Shown: one piece after another, positions 48,301 through 60,600 of the stretch
Layout of the letters: each line of letters begins with the position of its first letter
Position numbering within the stretch: the first letter of the stretch is position 1
Origin: Acanthaster planci
Taxonomy: Eukaryota; Echinodermata; Asteroidea; Valvatida; Acanthasteridae
Direction of reading: 5' to 3'
Length of the DNA: 62,000 nt
NCBI RefSeq assembly: GCF_001949145.1
Contig: NW_019091584.1
Location: 1 to 62,000, forward strand
The notes under the pieces: model-generated
Database searches by the model: none
Told to the model about the DNA's origin: nothing
What the model saw: the letters and a program-made list of their open reading frames with translations, nothing else
Position numbers and translations under genes: made by a program

Positions 48301-51300
48301 ATCTTATCGTCAAAAGGGTCCCTGACTTTTCTCCTCTGCTTATTAAGATAAGATGGCGGCTTGTTATTTTGATGCCAGCTGTCCATTGAATGAAAGAAAG
48401 AAAGAAAAAGAGCAATTGACTCGATTGGGAAATGCATTCTTCCCGTCTTGAGTGGCATCAATGACCTCCAGGCCGCACTTAAGATGTAAAATCGGGAGTC
48501 AGTCAAAGTTTTGTTGCACGCCATCAGCACATGAGGCAAGGGAGGGGGTGAAGGCGCAGAAGGGACTTAAGAAGAGATAATGGAATGAAAGGGGGGAGAG
48601 TGGATCGCTAATCTTGAAACCATGTCGAGTCACGCATTCACTAGAGCAATTTGAGCCGGTCTACCGTGAATGTGGGTGTGTTGCAGAAACGTTTCCCGCC
48701 ATATCCCTGTACTCCTGGCCGGGAGGATATCCAGCGGTCTGCAGCTGTCCCTGCGCAGGGCCCGCGTAATGAAAACATCCTCCTGGAAATCATTCCCCCC
48801 CCCCACTTTTTTTCAGTCCTGTGAGGATTGCAGCCGGCCGTGGAATGAGCGTCGCTGTTTACAAGCCATCAAGGAAGAATGGCTAGCAAGATGCCCCCAA
48901 TTACAGAGGATGGGGCCCCATAGGTGCGGGGGTTCAAAATCGCCAACTTGGACTCGGACCCTCACCCATGCACCGTTTTGCCTTCTATGGCGCTTTACGG
49001 CCGAATTCGTATATTTCAGAACTAAACGGCAAGTGTGTTATGACAGTTGGTGATGTTCCAGTTTGTGGATATTTTTCATGATCAAAACCATGTGTACTCC
49101 CCTCGTAAAAAATTACAAGAGATATTTTGTGAGTTGATTCTCACTTTCCACAAGAACTTGTCATTTTTGTTGCAGTTTTTTGGTTGAAAAAAAAATGCAT
49201 TAATAACCCCGAAGTCACTGGAGGCACACACTCTAACAACTGCCCAGTCAGATTAATCGGAATCTGTGTCCCGTTGGGCCTGACTGTTCCTCCAGGTCAA
49301 AAACTAACCGTCTTCTCGGTCCTTCTGACCCGTTTCTCGTCCATTTTAGCCGGGAAAGGGACATCTTTCGACCAGGAAATGGGAGTTTTCGAGTGCATGT
49401 AATTAACAAGACATCCGATGACAGGACAAGCTAAGTGGGGCCTATGGCCCACCCCCCCCCAAAGGGAGCACACTTTCGCTGAGTAGCGTCATCCCTCCGA
49501 AAGGCCGTAAAAGGTTATACAAAAATATTCACATTTTGGCCCTCAGTTTTGCTTCCCCCATCAAGCACCCCCCCAAATGGCACTGGATCTGCCCTTGTCT
49601 GGAAAGGCCACTCTCCATTACAACGAGGAACTCGTTGCAATTATTTTGTTGTTATTGCTGAAATGAACCAATAATTATCAAGACGACAGCGGAAGTTGAA
49701 GAATGTATTGCCTAGCCAAAAGGAAACAGGAAACATTATCTCTCGCTAGTTTCTCAAACAGTTACAGCGTATTTGCGCACAAATGGGCCATTAGAACCTT
49801 AAAATGACAACAGGAAGGAGTTTTACATACGTTGATATCATATGCTTTAATATATCTTCGCAAAATATAAAAATACAAAGGCCGTTTTCTATACATGCTC
49901 TCACATAAAACGGAATATATTCAGCAGCAAAAACTTAACTTAGCATAGCTTACGTAAAGTCTGCAACCCTGTTTGAGAAAGAAAGCATACTGACAGTCAC
50001 CGCAGACGTCAGTGGAAATGCTAACAAAGGACAAAGGATATTTTTCAATGAGGAAACAATTTGCAACTGCCCCAAGTGTTAACGCTCGTGCACCATTTTC
50101 AGTGTAGGCCTACGTGTATTAGTAAATCCAAACCGATCATGCCCATCACTAGCGTGAGGCGATATTTTGAGGTTGTTAAAGGTTACGCGTCCACGTGTTT
50201 GTGTTGACCACGGGATGATACATTTATTACCTTGAAATATTCAATCAGACATAAGTACAAGAAATTTAAGGACCGCTGTATCCCCATCAGTCAACACAAG
50301 CAAAGGTGTAAAAAAAAAGCAACCTCACAACTTTAGCTGGGAGAAGACGAACAAGTTGAGTGGGCTTACTCACAATATCACTAAGCAAGCAGCATGTGTG
50401 CTTTCATATCGCTCAAGGTTCGCCCCACGTCTTAGAGTCTCCAGTCTTCAATCAAATGAACGGACTGAAAACGTTGGATACGATAATTAAGTAGGATTTG
50501 ATGTTTATGTACGAGAATGGATCCATACCAAAGTCAGTCTGAGGTTTCCAGTTAGAGAACGGAATGATGAAGCTGAAACCAAAATCATAGATGAAGCAAA
50601 GATTTCGAAAGCACCTTGGAGTTTTTCTCCCTAAGCACTGCATGCTCTGAATGATTAATGTTAGTTTGAGATGGGTCGTGAAATGGGAACCAATGTGAAG
50701 TGAAAAGTACAACCAAAAAGTTGACACAGTGTACCTTATTCCTGAGGAAGGTAGTTTGATTTTGTTACTCTAGTCTGTTTTCCAACTGTTGAATCTGAAG
50801 GAATCAGACTATAGTGGAATTAAGGTGGGTTCAAAGCCTCTCTTTAACTTTTTTCAAATCGGGCGTTAAACTAAGGTATATTTTATCATGAATACGAAAT
50901 TATTCATCAGAGTATAGATAGGCACTAATTCGACAGGAAATTTCATTTCATGCTTCTACTGATGCTTCCAATGTCAGTTATAGCCTCACTTTCAATTGCA
51001 ACAGTGGCCAACTCATGAATAAGGTCCACCGGTGTCTCAGGAACAACATGACCGCTTTCCAACGTTCCACATTGTGCCCCTGCAGGTTATCGCTTCCTAT
51101 AATCCGGGTGCGTTTTGGCGGTACCAACCACTGTTTTGTTTCAGATGAGGGTCACACGTGTGGCTCCTTTTACAGTTACTGGCGTCGGAGACACTTTGTG
51201 TTTCACCGTCTGGGCATCACTTCATAACATATGACTCTATTTCATACATGAACATCGATTCTTTCTGTTTGAAACTGTCAAAACAATTTGAATTTACGTA

Positions 51301-51701
51301 GACTATCTTCTCTTGTTCTACAGAAAAAAAAGTTACTGAATTATCGTCAGTACTATTAAGATAACATTCCACACCACGTCCTGCGTGGAAGCATTCATAT
51401 TGTTTTAAAGCAACCGAGAATAATATTCTATTCACTCTATAAACAAATAGGTAATACATGTACTGTGCACTCATTAATAAAACCTTCTTTTGCATAGTTG
51501 CAATATGAAGTACTTCAAAATATGCATATACATCAATGTTCTTTACACAAAAATAAATTAATAATGGCAGCAGCCACGCCGGATGCACTCGGATGATCAC
51601 AGGTAAGTGTACTCGCCATACTGCAGAGTGTGTGCGTCGTGGGACGGTTTCTCACCTGTAGCATTTCCGTAGGGCCAGGTCCCCCTAACAAAAAAATCTC
51701 T
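45362..51701. other. Gene-poor stretch
   Basis: No exon is recognised. The longest frame (48670-49053, +) is Cys/Arg-rich and unlike any family I know. It lacks supporting splice or promoter signals. Poly-C tracts occur near 48797-48806, 49450-49460 and 49568-49574. Confidence 0.4.
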
Positions 51702-51934
51702 CACTGCAAAAACTGGGGTGTTAAATTTAACACCCGCGGTGTTATCAGAAGACTACACCAACACTTTCCACTGGTGTTAAAATTTTCGTGTTATTTGGTG
51801 TTACTTGTAACATCCTCCAGTGCACTGTAACACTTATAGGTGTGCAAAGTAACATTATCAGTGTTAAAGTAACATGGTGTGGTCATCTGATAACAACCAA
51901 AAGTGTTGATTTTAACACCCGAGTTTTTACAGTG
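51702..51934. repeat. MITE-like element with CACTG ends and GTGTTA repeats
   Basis: The left end CACTGCAAAAACTGGGGTG and the inverted right end CACTGTAAAAACTCGGGTG match at 17 of 19 positions, and both continue into TTAAA. The interior is packed with GTGTTA and TAACAC words, including GGTGTTACTTGTAACA. There is no clear target duplication. Confidence 0.75.
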
Positions 51935-54058
51935 TATAGGGGACAGAGAGCTCTGTACATGCCCGTCCAGGCACGTTGGTGTTCTATGCCTTGCCAGCGA
52001 TTCCCATGGTCTGGTCAATTTCAGATGCAAAATACGTGGCGTGATGTGTTTGGGGGAAAAACTGGGTTCTGGACCACACGTGACTGAAGAGAAACTGTTA
52101 AGGCACTACACAGAATCTGACGTTTACACCAAGGAACTCTGGTCCCTGAAGAGTTGTTTTCAAATGTATACTAGCTTATGCCCAGTCTTTATATGGTCTG
52201 GTATCTGTTCTCAGGCATAAAATGACATTTTGGTATGTGCAGGTATATCTCAGTTGAGCAAGCAAAACAGGCAGTGTCCAAAAACAGACAGTGCATAAAA
52301 TGACATTTTGGTATGTGCAGGTATATCTTAGTTGAGCAAACAAAACAGGCAGTGTCCAAATTACTTGGTTACGGCGGGATGTTAGACGGAGGCCTGAGGA
52401 AGCCAATAGACAACATCACGCATTTCCCATTGACTTATGGCGGTAGAATTGCGTGAACGTATATCATGTGAAATATTGTCTTGTTACAAAATGTATAAAT
52501 TAGCGTGGGACGTGTAAAATCCGATAAAATAAACACAGCTCAAAATTCTACAGGGTCGTGGCAAACTCGAAAACGGCGATAAGTCAATTGACGCGTGCGG
52601 TATGTCCGGCCGTAGCTTGGTAAGGCGGACGCGGTTATCCCGAATGAATGTGCCCCATCCGTTTAACAATTTGGTTCAACAGTTTTGAATTGTACTCGGT
52701 AGCCTTGCAGAAATGTGTATATTGCGGGACAACACACGTGAAGTTTTAGTTTCGAACGCTGAAGGGAAGGAAACTCCCCTTTAAAATTTACTTGCGACGA
52801 ACAACACATTGTTCATTACACCTGAGTATTAGATGACTTGCTAGCAGAGAAAGGGGGAAGGTTTTGTGCAAATTACCTTGGATGCTTTGTCATCGGTTAA
52901 TGACAAACTTCCCTGAACCCTCCCCAAAACACAAGCATTTAGAAAAGAGACTAGTCATTCTAATTATTTAATCCGTTTGTCTTACGAGATAATCGTCTTC
53001 TTATCTCCAGTTCACCGAGAAGTGGCAAGAAGGCTGCGTCGCCATTGGTAGTGCAAAAGAGCGGGAAAGCTTTGGTTAACCAATGGAAAGACGCAAATCC
53101 GGAATATCCCACATCCCCGGTATTACCCACAAGGTTCCGGTAATACCTATATGCACAGGCTACGCGCAGTAGGGAGTGGTCGGATGACCACTGCATGTCA
53201 ATTTATCGTCGGGATCAGCATGAGTGCATCTGCAATAAGTTATCGAGGGTTGAGTGGTCCGGTCGACTCTCTCAAAGTGTTAGCAGCAGCAATCCAAAAA
53301 GCGATCCAGTCTGTGTACCAAGTTGTCTTAGCTTGGTAACCTGCGAGAGTATATAGCAATAGGAGCGTTTTATGACACTGTGGCCTGACATGCCAGTAAG
53401 GTGTCTTACAATCTCAGACTCGAGTCTGAGGTGGTCTGCGTCGCTTTGAAAACACGGGGAATTTGCAGCACACCGTAACGCCTAAATGATTAAATTCTCC
53501 TTAGGTTCAACTTATCAAACGACGTTGTCTTCCTTTTTAGACTTGATTTCCACTACATCACCCTTATGAATATACTGGCCTGATTCGAGAATGAATTAAG
53601 CTGGACTGCAGTGTCAGTGGTAAGTCCTCGTCAGGATACCTCAAACAGTTTATGAAAAGAAAAAAAATCGGTGAACTATGGGTCGCGCAAAGTAACACCT
53701 AAGGCGGTTCACAGTGTCGTTGTGAACCACGTTGGAGACTTTGCGAGAGTTGAGCTTGGCTGTGTTTGCCAATAAGAAAGCGCTTTGACTCTGCTTGTCT
53801 GTACTGATTTACTTCACTTACTGTTGTTCAAGGCAGGGCAAACAACATTGTCTGGCATACATTCACGATATCGGTAAAGTTAGGTAGGGAACATGAGCTA
53901 TCTGGTTTGAAGTACATCTGTGCGGTTCAAATTTGACAAGGCACTGAAAAGAAAATGAAAATACGGGTGACCGGGTGTCCATCTGTCATAAAAAGACCTC
54001 ACGACTCAAGTTTTACTTAGAAAAAAAAATTTAAGACACAAGAGTTGTTGAACGCAAG
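51935..54058. other. Region downstream of the IgGFc-binding-domain gene
   Basis: No exon is recognised. The minus-strand 3' untranslated region of the gene ending at 54059 should lie at the right edge. I found no AATAAA on that strand within the first few hundred bases. A tandem duplication lies at 52215-52360. Confidence 0.45.
52215..52360. repeat. Tandem duplication, 78-bp unit, almost two copies
   Basis: GCATAAAATGACATTTTGG starts at 52215 and again at 52293. Each is followed by GTATGTGCAGGTATATCT and AAAACAGGCAGTGTCC, with only a few differences between units. Confidence 0.9.
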
Positions 54059-56571
54059 TTAAAACAGTTCTGTATAGTCTGTTGAATCGGTTTCTGCCGT
54101 GTCCGGACCAGTGTTTGGGGTCTCATCGGGCACGAATGAGTACGATGTAGTGTCGGGCGAAGGTAAGGCAACGGGGCTGGAGCTCAAGGACATGTTAGAG
54201 CTGCCCTGACTGGAGACAGAAGTTCTGTGGTCTCTCATACTCATGTACCCATCGTCGTGCTTCAGTAGCGATTCCTTCATGGAGAAGATGACCGGACAGG
54301 GCTCCTCCACGCTGCTGGAGCGCTTCCTGGGGTGATCATAATGGTTCCTAGCCCGGTTGTTCTTGGGCACCGAATAGTAGACCTTGGGCGCGTTTACCTT
54401 GAGCGATGTCTGGTAGGACGGCTGGCTGATGCTCCGCACCAAATGACTGGTCCGGGGCGGAGGCTCCTTGTCCGGACACTCGGCGATGTCGTGAAGCTCC
54501 TGGAAGCTTTGCTTCCGCGTCGACTGGTTCCCGCCCTCGGCGGCAGCGGGAGAGGTCCCGTTCTGTCTCTCTGGCACATTTTCACAGATCTGTAAGGGAG
54601 GGGAGTTCCTGGTGCTGGTGCTGCCGTGTCGACTGCTCGCGCTCAACGCGTCGTTGCCGCTGTTCCGTCGGCTGAAGCGGAGTGCATGGTTGCTGTCCAT
54701 GCTGATAGTCCGGCTGAGGGTCTCTGGGGCGCTGCCCTTTCTCCTGACCGAAGCTCCATGCAGGCTATTCCGGTTATTGGACACTAGGGTGGGCTCGGAA
54801 ATGTGCGATATTCCGTTGGAGTTGGTGTTGATGGCAGTGTTGGCCATATACGGGACTCCTCCAGGCGAGCGACCGGTGCGCCGCACCCGGCAGAGCCGCC
54901 AGACCCCCTGTGGATTGTTCAGCGTCATGTAATCTCGCTCAGGGTGCTGACTACCGTCCAGGCCGATGTATCCGTCCGCTCCAACAACAACGGGGCTGAG
55001 CTGCATACGGCTGCACACTTTCCGCTCGGCCTCCAGCTTCCGTACTCGGCTCCTCAAAATGCAAATATAGACAACGAGAAATAATATGGTTACCAGCAAG
55101 AAAAGAGTGACAACGATGACCCAGGTAAGGCACTCCCCTGACGAACGAGCCGGTGTTCCGTTCACCGATGGTCCAGGCAGCGGTGAGATATTTTGTCCCG
55201 GTTTCTTGACAGCGGTTCGGTACTGAGAAGTGGGTGCCTGCGTGTCGGGAATTGGCATGGTAGAGGTAGATGTATCCACAGGAGCCCTTGCTTCACATTC
55301 GTGATCCGGTAACCGAAGCCCGGCGGGCATGCCGTAGGCGATCGCAGCTTGGTTGACACCCGCTCCGTACAGGGTCAGAGCGAATCGAGCGTCCGGTTGA
55401 GAGTGCCTGAGGAAGTGCACACCGCGCGCCAGCACCATCTGCGCCATGCAGTATTCCCGGCCGTCTAGCGTGTGCCGAAGCCGATCCAGTCTGCTGAAGG
55501 ATGTCTGAGGCAGTTCAAACAGATTGTGCTCCAGGCCCCTCACGTTCGGGCATTCGATGATCACATTGGCGTAGTCGGTCAGCGGGGAGTACGAGGAGTC
55601 GATGGTGTAGAACACGGCGTTACTGGAGAACTGCTCAATGGCCGGGACCAGCATCATGAACGGGTCTCCCGTGGTCTGGTCTGCGTCACCTCCGAGACTA
55701 TACTGCATCACTAGCAGCGGTTTGTCTGCCGTGATGCTGCGGCTGGAATTGGACATGATCTCCAGTTCGAAGAACTCGCCGGCGTGCAGAGTGGCCCTAC
55801 CGTAGGAGGACACGGCAACCGCGGTGTCATCCCTTGCGGCCATGATGCGGAATGCATCCCCACTTCTTCGCCCGTACAGGGGCGAGGTGATGAAGGAGCG
55901 GCCCCAGCTTTTAACTGGGGGAAGCATCTCGACTAAGTGATCACAAAACCGCATGTTGACGGGCACGTCAGCGCATTTGCTGCCCGATAGCACGCCAATC
56001 TTCTTGCTGGCGACAATCCGCGTGCTCGTTAAGTCGTCGTCCGCGCTAGCGAAATGCACCACCTGTAGTCGATTTAGCGTGATTCTGATCCGATCTCCGT
56101 TCCAGTACCGCTGGCCCTCGTGCTCCAAAGTCCCGGACAGCGTTATATCCACCACAGTATCATCGGACACTCCCAACAGCGTGAACTGGGACTTCCTCTG
56201 GTCCCTCTGAAGGCGGTCCGAGATGCTGTAAGACACCACGTAGTATTCAGTGCCCAGGGCGTCGGTGGGTAACACCAGGAAGGAATCCATGGAGTTACCC
56301 TCCTCCACGCCGTACACCGTCACCTCGCGGTCGGACGTGATCAGGACGGCGGCCGTGCTGGGCCCTTCCTCCCGCACGACCTTGACGCGGGACTCGTGGG
56401 AGATGGAGACGGTGATGTCCGAGCCGCCAGGAGACTGAATGGTGACCCGGGTAGAACGAGCAGAGGCACCGATGATGTACAGGCTAGGGTCCGCTGAGGG
56501 GGTCATAGTCTCCATGAACGCCACCACGAATTCCGTCCCTTTGCTATCGGCTTCCGGACAAGGATTGATTT
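54059..56571 (-). CDS. IgGFc-binding-domain receptor, large final exon
   Basis: One uninterrupted 2.5-kb exon begins after TTTACAG (phase 1) at EINPCPEADSKG and ends with TAA at 54059. It carries almost the whole extracellular domain, the membrane helix and the entire tail. The open frame extends 40 bases past the acceptor to a Met at 56611, but family alignment begins at the acceptor, so that Met is probably not the start. Confidence 0.9.
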
Positions 56572-57470
56572 CTGTAAACCACAAAACATTAAAAATCACC
56601 TCGTCAATCAAAGCAGAGAGCTGGACGTACCATGTTGGTCAGGCACACATAGAATACGGTCGTTTCATAATAGTGCGCCTCTAAGAGTTTGCAACGCGTC
56701 GGCCAATCACAGTGCGCGAAATCTGTCTACCCAATGCGCGTTTGGAAAGGGTCGACAGCTTTCGCGCGTTGTGATTGGCCAATGCGTTGCAAACTCTTGG
56801 AGGCGCACTACTGTGAATCGCCCGTATTGGTAAGTAGAACTTTGGGTACTAACAGAAGATAAAAAGAAACCGTAATAACCCGATAATACAGTTGTTTCCA
56901 ACGAACAATTATGGAAGTCTTTTCCTTCAGTTAATAGTGGTTTTATCAAAAGTGCAGCTTAATTCATGTGACAAATACCAACAGTTCGGATGCAAATAAA
57001 TAACAAATATGCCCGTGTAAACCTGTTTTATCACTGTAAAACACTCATAACTGGCAACTGACATGCTTGATAATGTATTAGTGAGGAACAGTTACCCAAA
57101 TAATGTCTTACCCGAGAAAACACCGAAAGAAAAAGCTTGACTTTAAAATGAGGGTGACTATTGAAAGACGAACTCCAACTGGGCTCGCTTTTTTAAATCA
57201 TCGATTGGCTATCTTTCGCAGTCTAAATGCACGTAGTTTTAGAACCGTGCATTTCTGCAGAATGATCAAAAGGTTAACGAACCAGTTTGACTGTTTTACC
57301 ACCTGTTTTTTGCAACCCATTGTACTTTTCGTTAAGTTACCCACAAATCTTTGCAGATCAGCAGTGGTATTTTTTTTTTTGGTTGTTACGCCTGCGGTTT
57401 TTGATGTTTGCGGGTCATGGTGAACGGCAATGACCATGATAGAAGACAATACAAATGTCCATCCCGACAT
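54059..57470 (-). CDS. Transmembrane receptor-like protein with IgGFc-binding domain and ITAM-like tail (two-exon model)
   Basis: The minus-strand model joins a candidate first exon (57470-57341) to the large exon (56571-54059), giving 880 residues. Numbering follows this model. The order is: signal-peptide-like start; extracellular IgGFc-binding N-terminal domain (about 45-480); a Thr/Pro-rich stalk with NIS and NGT sequons; one membrane helix (about 527-549, VIVVTLFLLVTILFLVVYIC); a basic stop-transfer RSRVRKLEAERK; and a cytoplasmic tail of about 320 residues. The domain is recognised from GTEFVVAFME, GSKCADVP, CDHLVEMLPPVKSWG and NVIIECPN. The tail has YIGL-x9-YMTL (Tyr578/Tyr591), YMSM (Tyr819) and TDYTEL (Tyr876). 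The family includes the N terminus of human FCGBP and many invertebrate secreted or membrane proteins of unknown ligand. Binding to immunoglobulin is not implied in an animal that may lack it. Signalling is inferred. Confidence 0.8.
56572..57340. other. Proposed intron of the IgGFc-binding-domain gene
   Basis: This 769-bp interval, read on the minus strand, starts with GTAACT and ends with TTTACAG. It contains the third copy of the 172-bp MITE. If the first exon is elsewhere, the donor assignment fails but the acceptor stands. Confidence 0.45.
56655..56826. repeat. 172-bp TA-flanked MITE, copy 3
   Basis: The left end is TACGGTCGTTTCATAATAG and the right end is CTGTGAATCGCCCGTA. Its roughly 80-bp arms include AAGAGTTTGCAACGCG and TTGGCCAAT-type words. 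It has exactly the same length as the copies at 42701 and 45190, and lies in the proposed intron of the receptor gene. Confidence 0.88.
57341..57470 (-). CDS. Candidate signal-peptide exon of the IgGFc-binding-domain gene
   Basis: The frame starts MSGWTFVLSSIMVIAVHH, a short n-region and a hydrophobic core typical of a signal peptide, then runs to DLQRFV plus one base at a G|GTAACT donor. That leaves phase 1, as the acceptor at 56571 requires, and the joined codon becomes GAA (Glu). A TATA box lies about 145 bp upstream. No family motif falls in this exon, so the support is positional only. Confidence 0.45.
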
Positions 57471-57613
57471 GACCTAAAAGATGTCCCGCGGAAACTTTGA
57501 CATCAGTATATGACAACAGTGCCGACGACCTGTTCACGCAATTAGCTGGTGAAATGGGCATCGGATACTGAGCAGTTTCGTTTCCTAGTATAAAGGCACA
57601 CACCTTTGGAAGG

Positions 57614-57621
57614 CTTATATA
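57614..57621 (-). promoter_or_regulatory. TATA box candidate for the IgGFc-binding-domain gene
   Basis: The minus strand reads TATATAAG. Transcription starting about 30 bp downstream would give a 5' leader of about 115 nt before the Met at 57470. Such motifs also occur by chance in AT-rich DNA. Confidence 0.35.
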
Positions 57622-60600
57622 AACAGGCCCAAACCAGGCTAGACTGACAGATCTGGATGCGCCGGATACCAGAAAGACAATGTGACTAAAAACAATAGCC
57701 TCAGAAGGCACAAACATCACAGATAAAGACAAAGCAATCAATCTGACGGTGGCACACAAGCACAGTTTAGTAAGAAGGCAAAACAAACCTGCGCAGCGTT
57801 TGTTGTCAGCGCCGGGAACCAGACATGGATATACACTTGTACAATCAACCTCAACCAAACACTTGGATATACAGACCAGCCTCTGGTAATATCGACTCTT
57901 TATCCGTATCCACTGGTTGCAGTTTGGAGCCTCAAACCAACCCATGAAATTATTATTTCATAAAAGATTTACTGGAGATATATAGAAATTGAAATCGGTG
58001 ACACTTAGGCCTAGTTTCCGTTTGAAAATAGCAAATGGCGATAGAGTTTGGGGATGTAGTTATCAGTCATGGAAAGCTTCCCGATCATTACTATTGTCAA
58101 GTCAGGAGTTTCATCTTGTAGCGCCAAAACAAACGGTTGATGACATCATGATATGTAGTTGGAGTCTTTTTGGGGTTGAAGATTACAAGATGTGCCACGT
58201 TAATAGAGTGCTTAAACTTCATGAAAGTCAAGGATGTGCTATTTTAAATTTACAAAGTCAGGAGGTACGCTATAAAAAGATCCACGACTATTAATACGCA
58301 CATCCTCGAGTCTTATCACGCATGGTAAAGGGTTTTCCTTCTCTTTTTAAGTTGAGAATGACGGCTGAGCAATACATTAGTACACATACATAGGTGATTT
58401 ATCAGTGGGCAAAAGGAACCATCTTATTTCTGGCCGGCCCACTGTCCCAATTAAATACATCCACCGTGAATGGACGATTGATGGATGACGTCACGACACC
58501 GCCACCTTGGGATTGGTCAGGAGACACGGCTTATTAACCGCCGCCATGACAACTAATTCAAATGCGTCTGTGCCCAGTGGCTCTATCGTGTTTTGATAAT
58601 AGTCTGTTTTTTAGGGGGGTGACATGTCTAACTACCCGAAAAATAAAATATTACTTTGCCAAGAGTTTGAATTTGCATTTTGTTACTATTACGGCACGAG
58701 TAAAGTTTTAAAAACACCACCAGTGTATCTAATTGAAGATATACTTTGTGACACAGAACGATTTTGAAATCTGATTTGAACTAGCTGTTGAAAACCACAT
58801 GGGCTTTTGCCTTATAGTTTTGCTTAATCTGTTGGAAGACGGAAATTTTCAATACAAATGTTAAGTTTTCTGAAAATTGTGCTTGCCTTTAACACTTTTC
58901 AAAAAATTTACACAGACGGGAGCAAAAGACTTTTTTCAAATGAGCTGTTCAAAGGTCACCATTTCACCAGTTCCGGGCTGTTTTGCAAAATATGTGAGCG
59001 ACGTTCTGTGCTTGAGCAGTCGCAAGGTTGAAAGATGACAGCGAATTTTGTTCATGTCTGAATAATCCAAAATTGGGTTAAATAACACCAAAAAAAAGAT
59101 GTAGAGAGTTTACTTCACAAAATATTGCACGGACACTTTAATCATGCAATTGCTAATAGGTCACAGGCAGGTTTTACCGAATAAATATAGAACAGCCCCT
59201 TGTTAGATATCCTGGGCGGCAGCTCCGTGGCCTGGCGAAATTGACGAGATAGTAGTGGGTGTGAATGGACTGCTAATACCGACAATAATGGACCATGTCG
59301 TCGCGCCCGACTTTACCGGGTGCGCGAAGTTTGACAAAGACCGCGATAGCACAAGCGCATGTTTTTGTCACCTGCTACGACTGTGCATCGACATATAGTA
59401 TGACTCAGTTATGTCGTTGGCACTGCAAGACGTCTGGAGCTGCAGGTACCCTGGAAAGAAAATGTTGACAGTTGTGGGATAGGCATTCAGGTGTAACGGG
59501 CTACCTTGGAGCGTTTTCGAAACGGCTGGCGTCGGCTTATAGTTTCCTCCCAGTTGACATCGTGTTCGAAACGGAATTATTTCCAACATTATAGCTACGA
59601 TAATTGACCGAAAAGGAGATGTAGCCTCAAGCTGATCCAGAACCTCTCGTTTTGAACACACCTTCAAAGGGTGGAAACTTGTGAAGCCGAGGACAAAACC
59701 AAAGCCGGCCGTTTGGGTAGCGTTAACTTTTGTGACGTGTCTGAATTCAGGCAATCGCGCATGCGCACGCAGCTTTCCGACCTGTGATTCTCCTGTACCT
59801 GGAAGGGCTTCAAGGCTTAATAATGTTGGTGCCTCTCATACCGTTTCAAACTGTCCTCCCAAATCTTTTGTAAAATCAAAAACCCTGTTGACAAGTGGAA
59901 TCCCCCTTTAACCAGTGATGTCACGATTCGTGTTGAAGTATAGGGTTGACATGGTGATGGGCAAACATTCATTTCTCACGGCTGTGTATGCATTCAGACA
60001 TGAGTGCTGACGCATCCTTTAGGGATCGCAAAAACATCCCCCCGCTTTACTGTCCACAGATTTTGTAGTTCACGCGATGATAAGGTTCTTTTCCCATGGT
60101 GAAGGCTGAGACTGTTGACGGAAGGCACTTGATCACTCTCACTCCGGAAGCCATCACCTTTGGTGGGGCCCCAACGCAAGCGCTACAGTAACAAATGAAC
60201 ATTCTTCCTATTTATGCACAACCCAAATAGACAAGTTGTTCCAATAGATACCAAATCTATAAAAAGTAATACCGTAGATTTTGCGGGGTCCTGTACCGGC
60301 TATTATTGGGGAAAAATGAGTAAGTAACGTGCAGTCCGTCTCCATACTTCCACCATTACTGACGCCCTTCCAGAGTGGACACCGATCGTGCGACCGGAAT
60401 TAATCAACTACCTTTCCCTCGTCCAGTCACGCTGCGGGTAATGGGATGGGGCTGACCCTTTTCACAAAATTTCATTAAAAAAAGGGAGGACTCTGCAAGG
60501 TATTGTGGGCAGCTTGCTACCTGAAATCAAGAGAAATCAGCCCGCACGTGTCGCACAGACGCGTTAGTTTCCAAGTGTGTTTAACTGTTCAAACAAATTC

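Noticed and set aside
48670-49053. 127-codon Cys/Arg/Trp-rich plus frame
   Set aside because: I see no family resemblance, splice context or promoter; the length is within chance expectation in this region.
54332-55084. Plus-strand frames opposite the receptor exon
   Set aside because: They are antisense to a single long coding exon and share no family features.
57415-57945. 176-codon minus-strand frame considered as a separate gene or upstream receptor exon
   Set aside because: It overlaps the candidate TATA box and first exon, has no recognised domain, and offers no phase 1 donor fitting the receptor exon.
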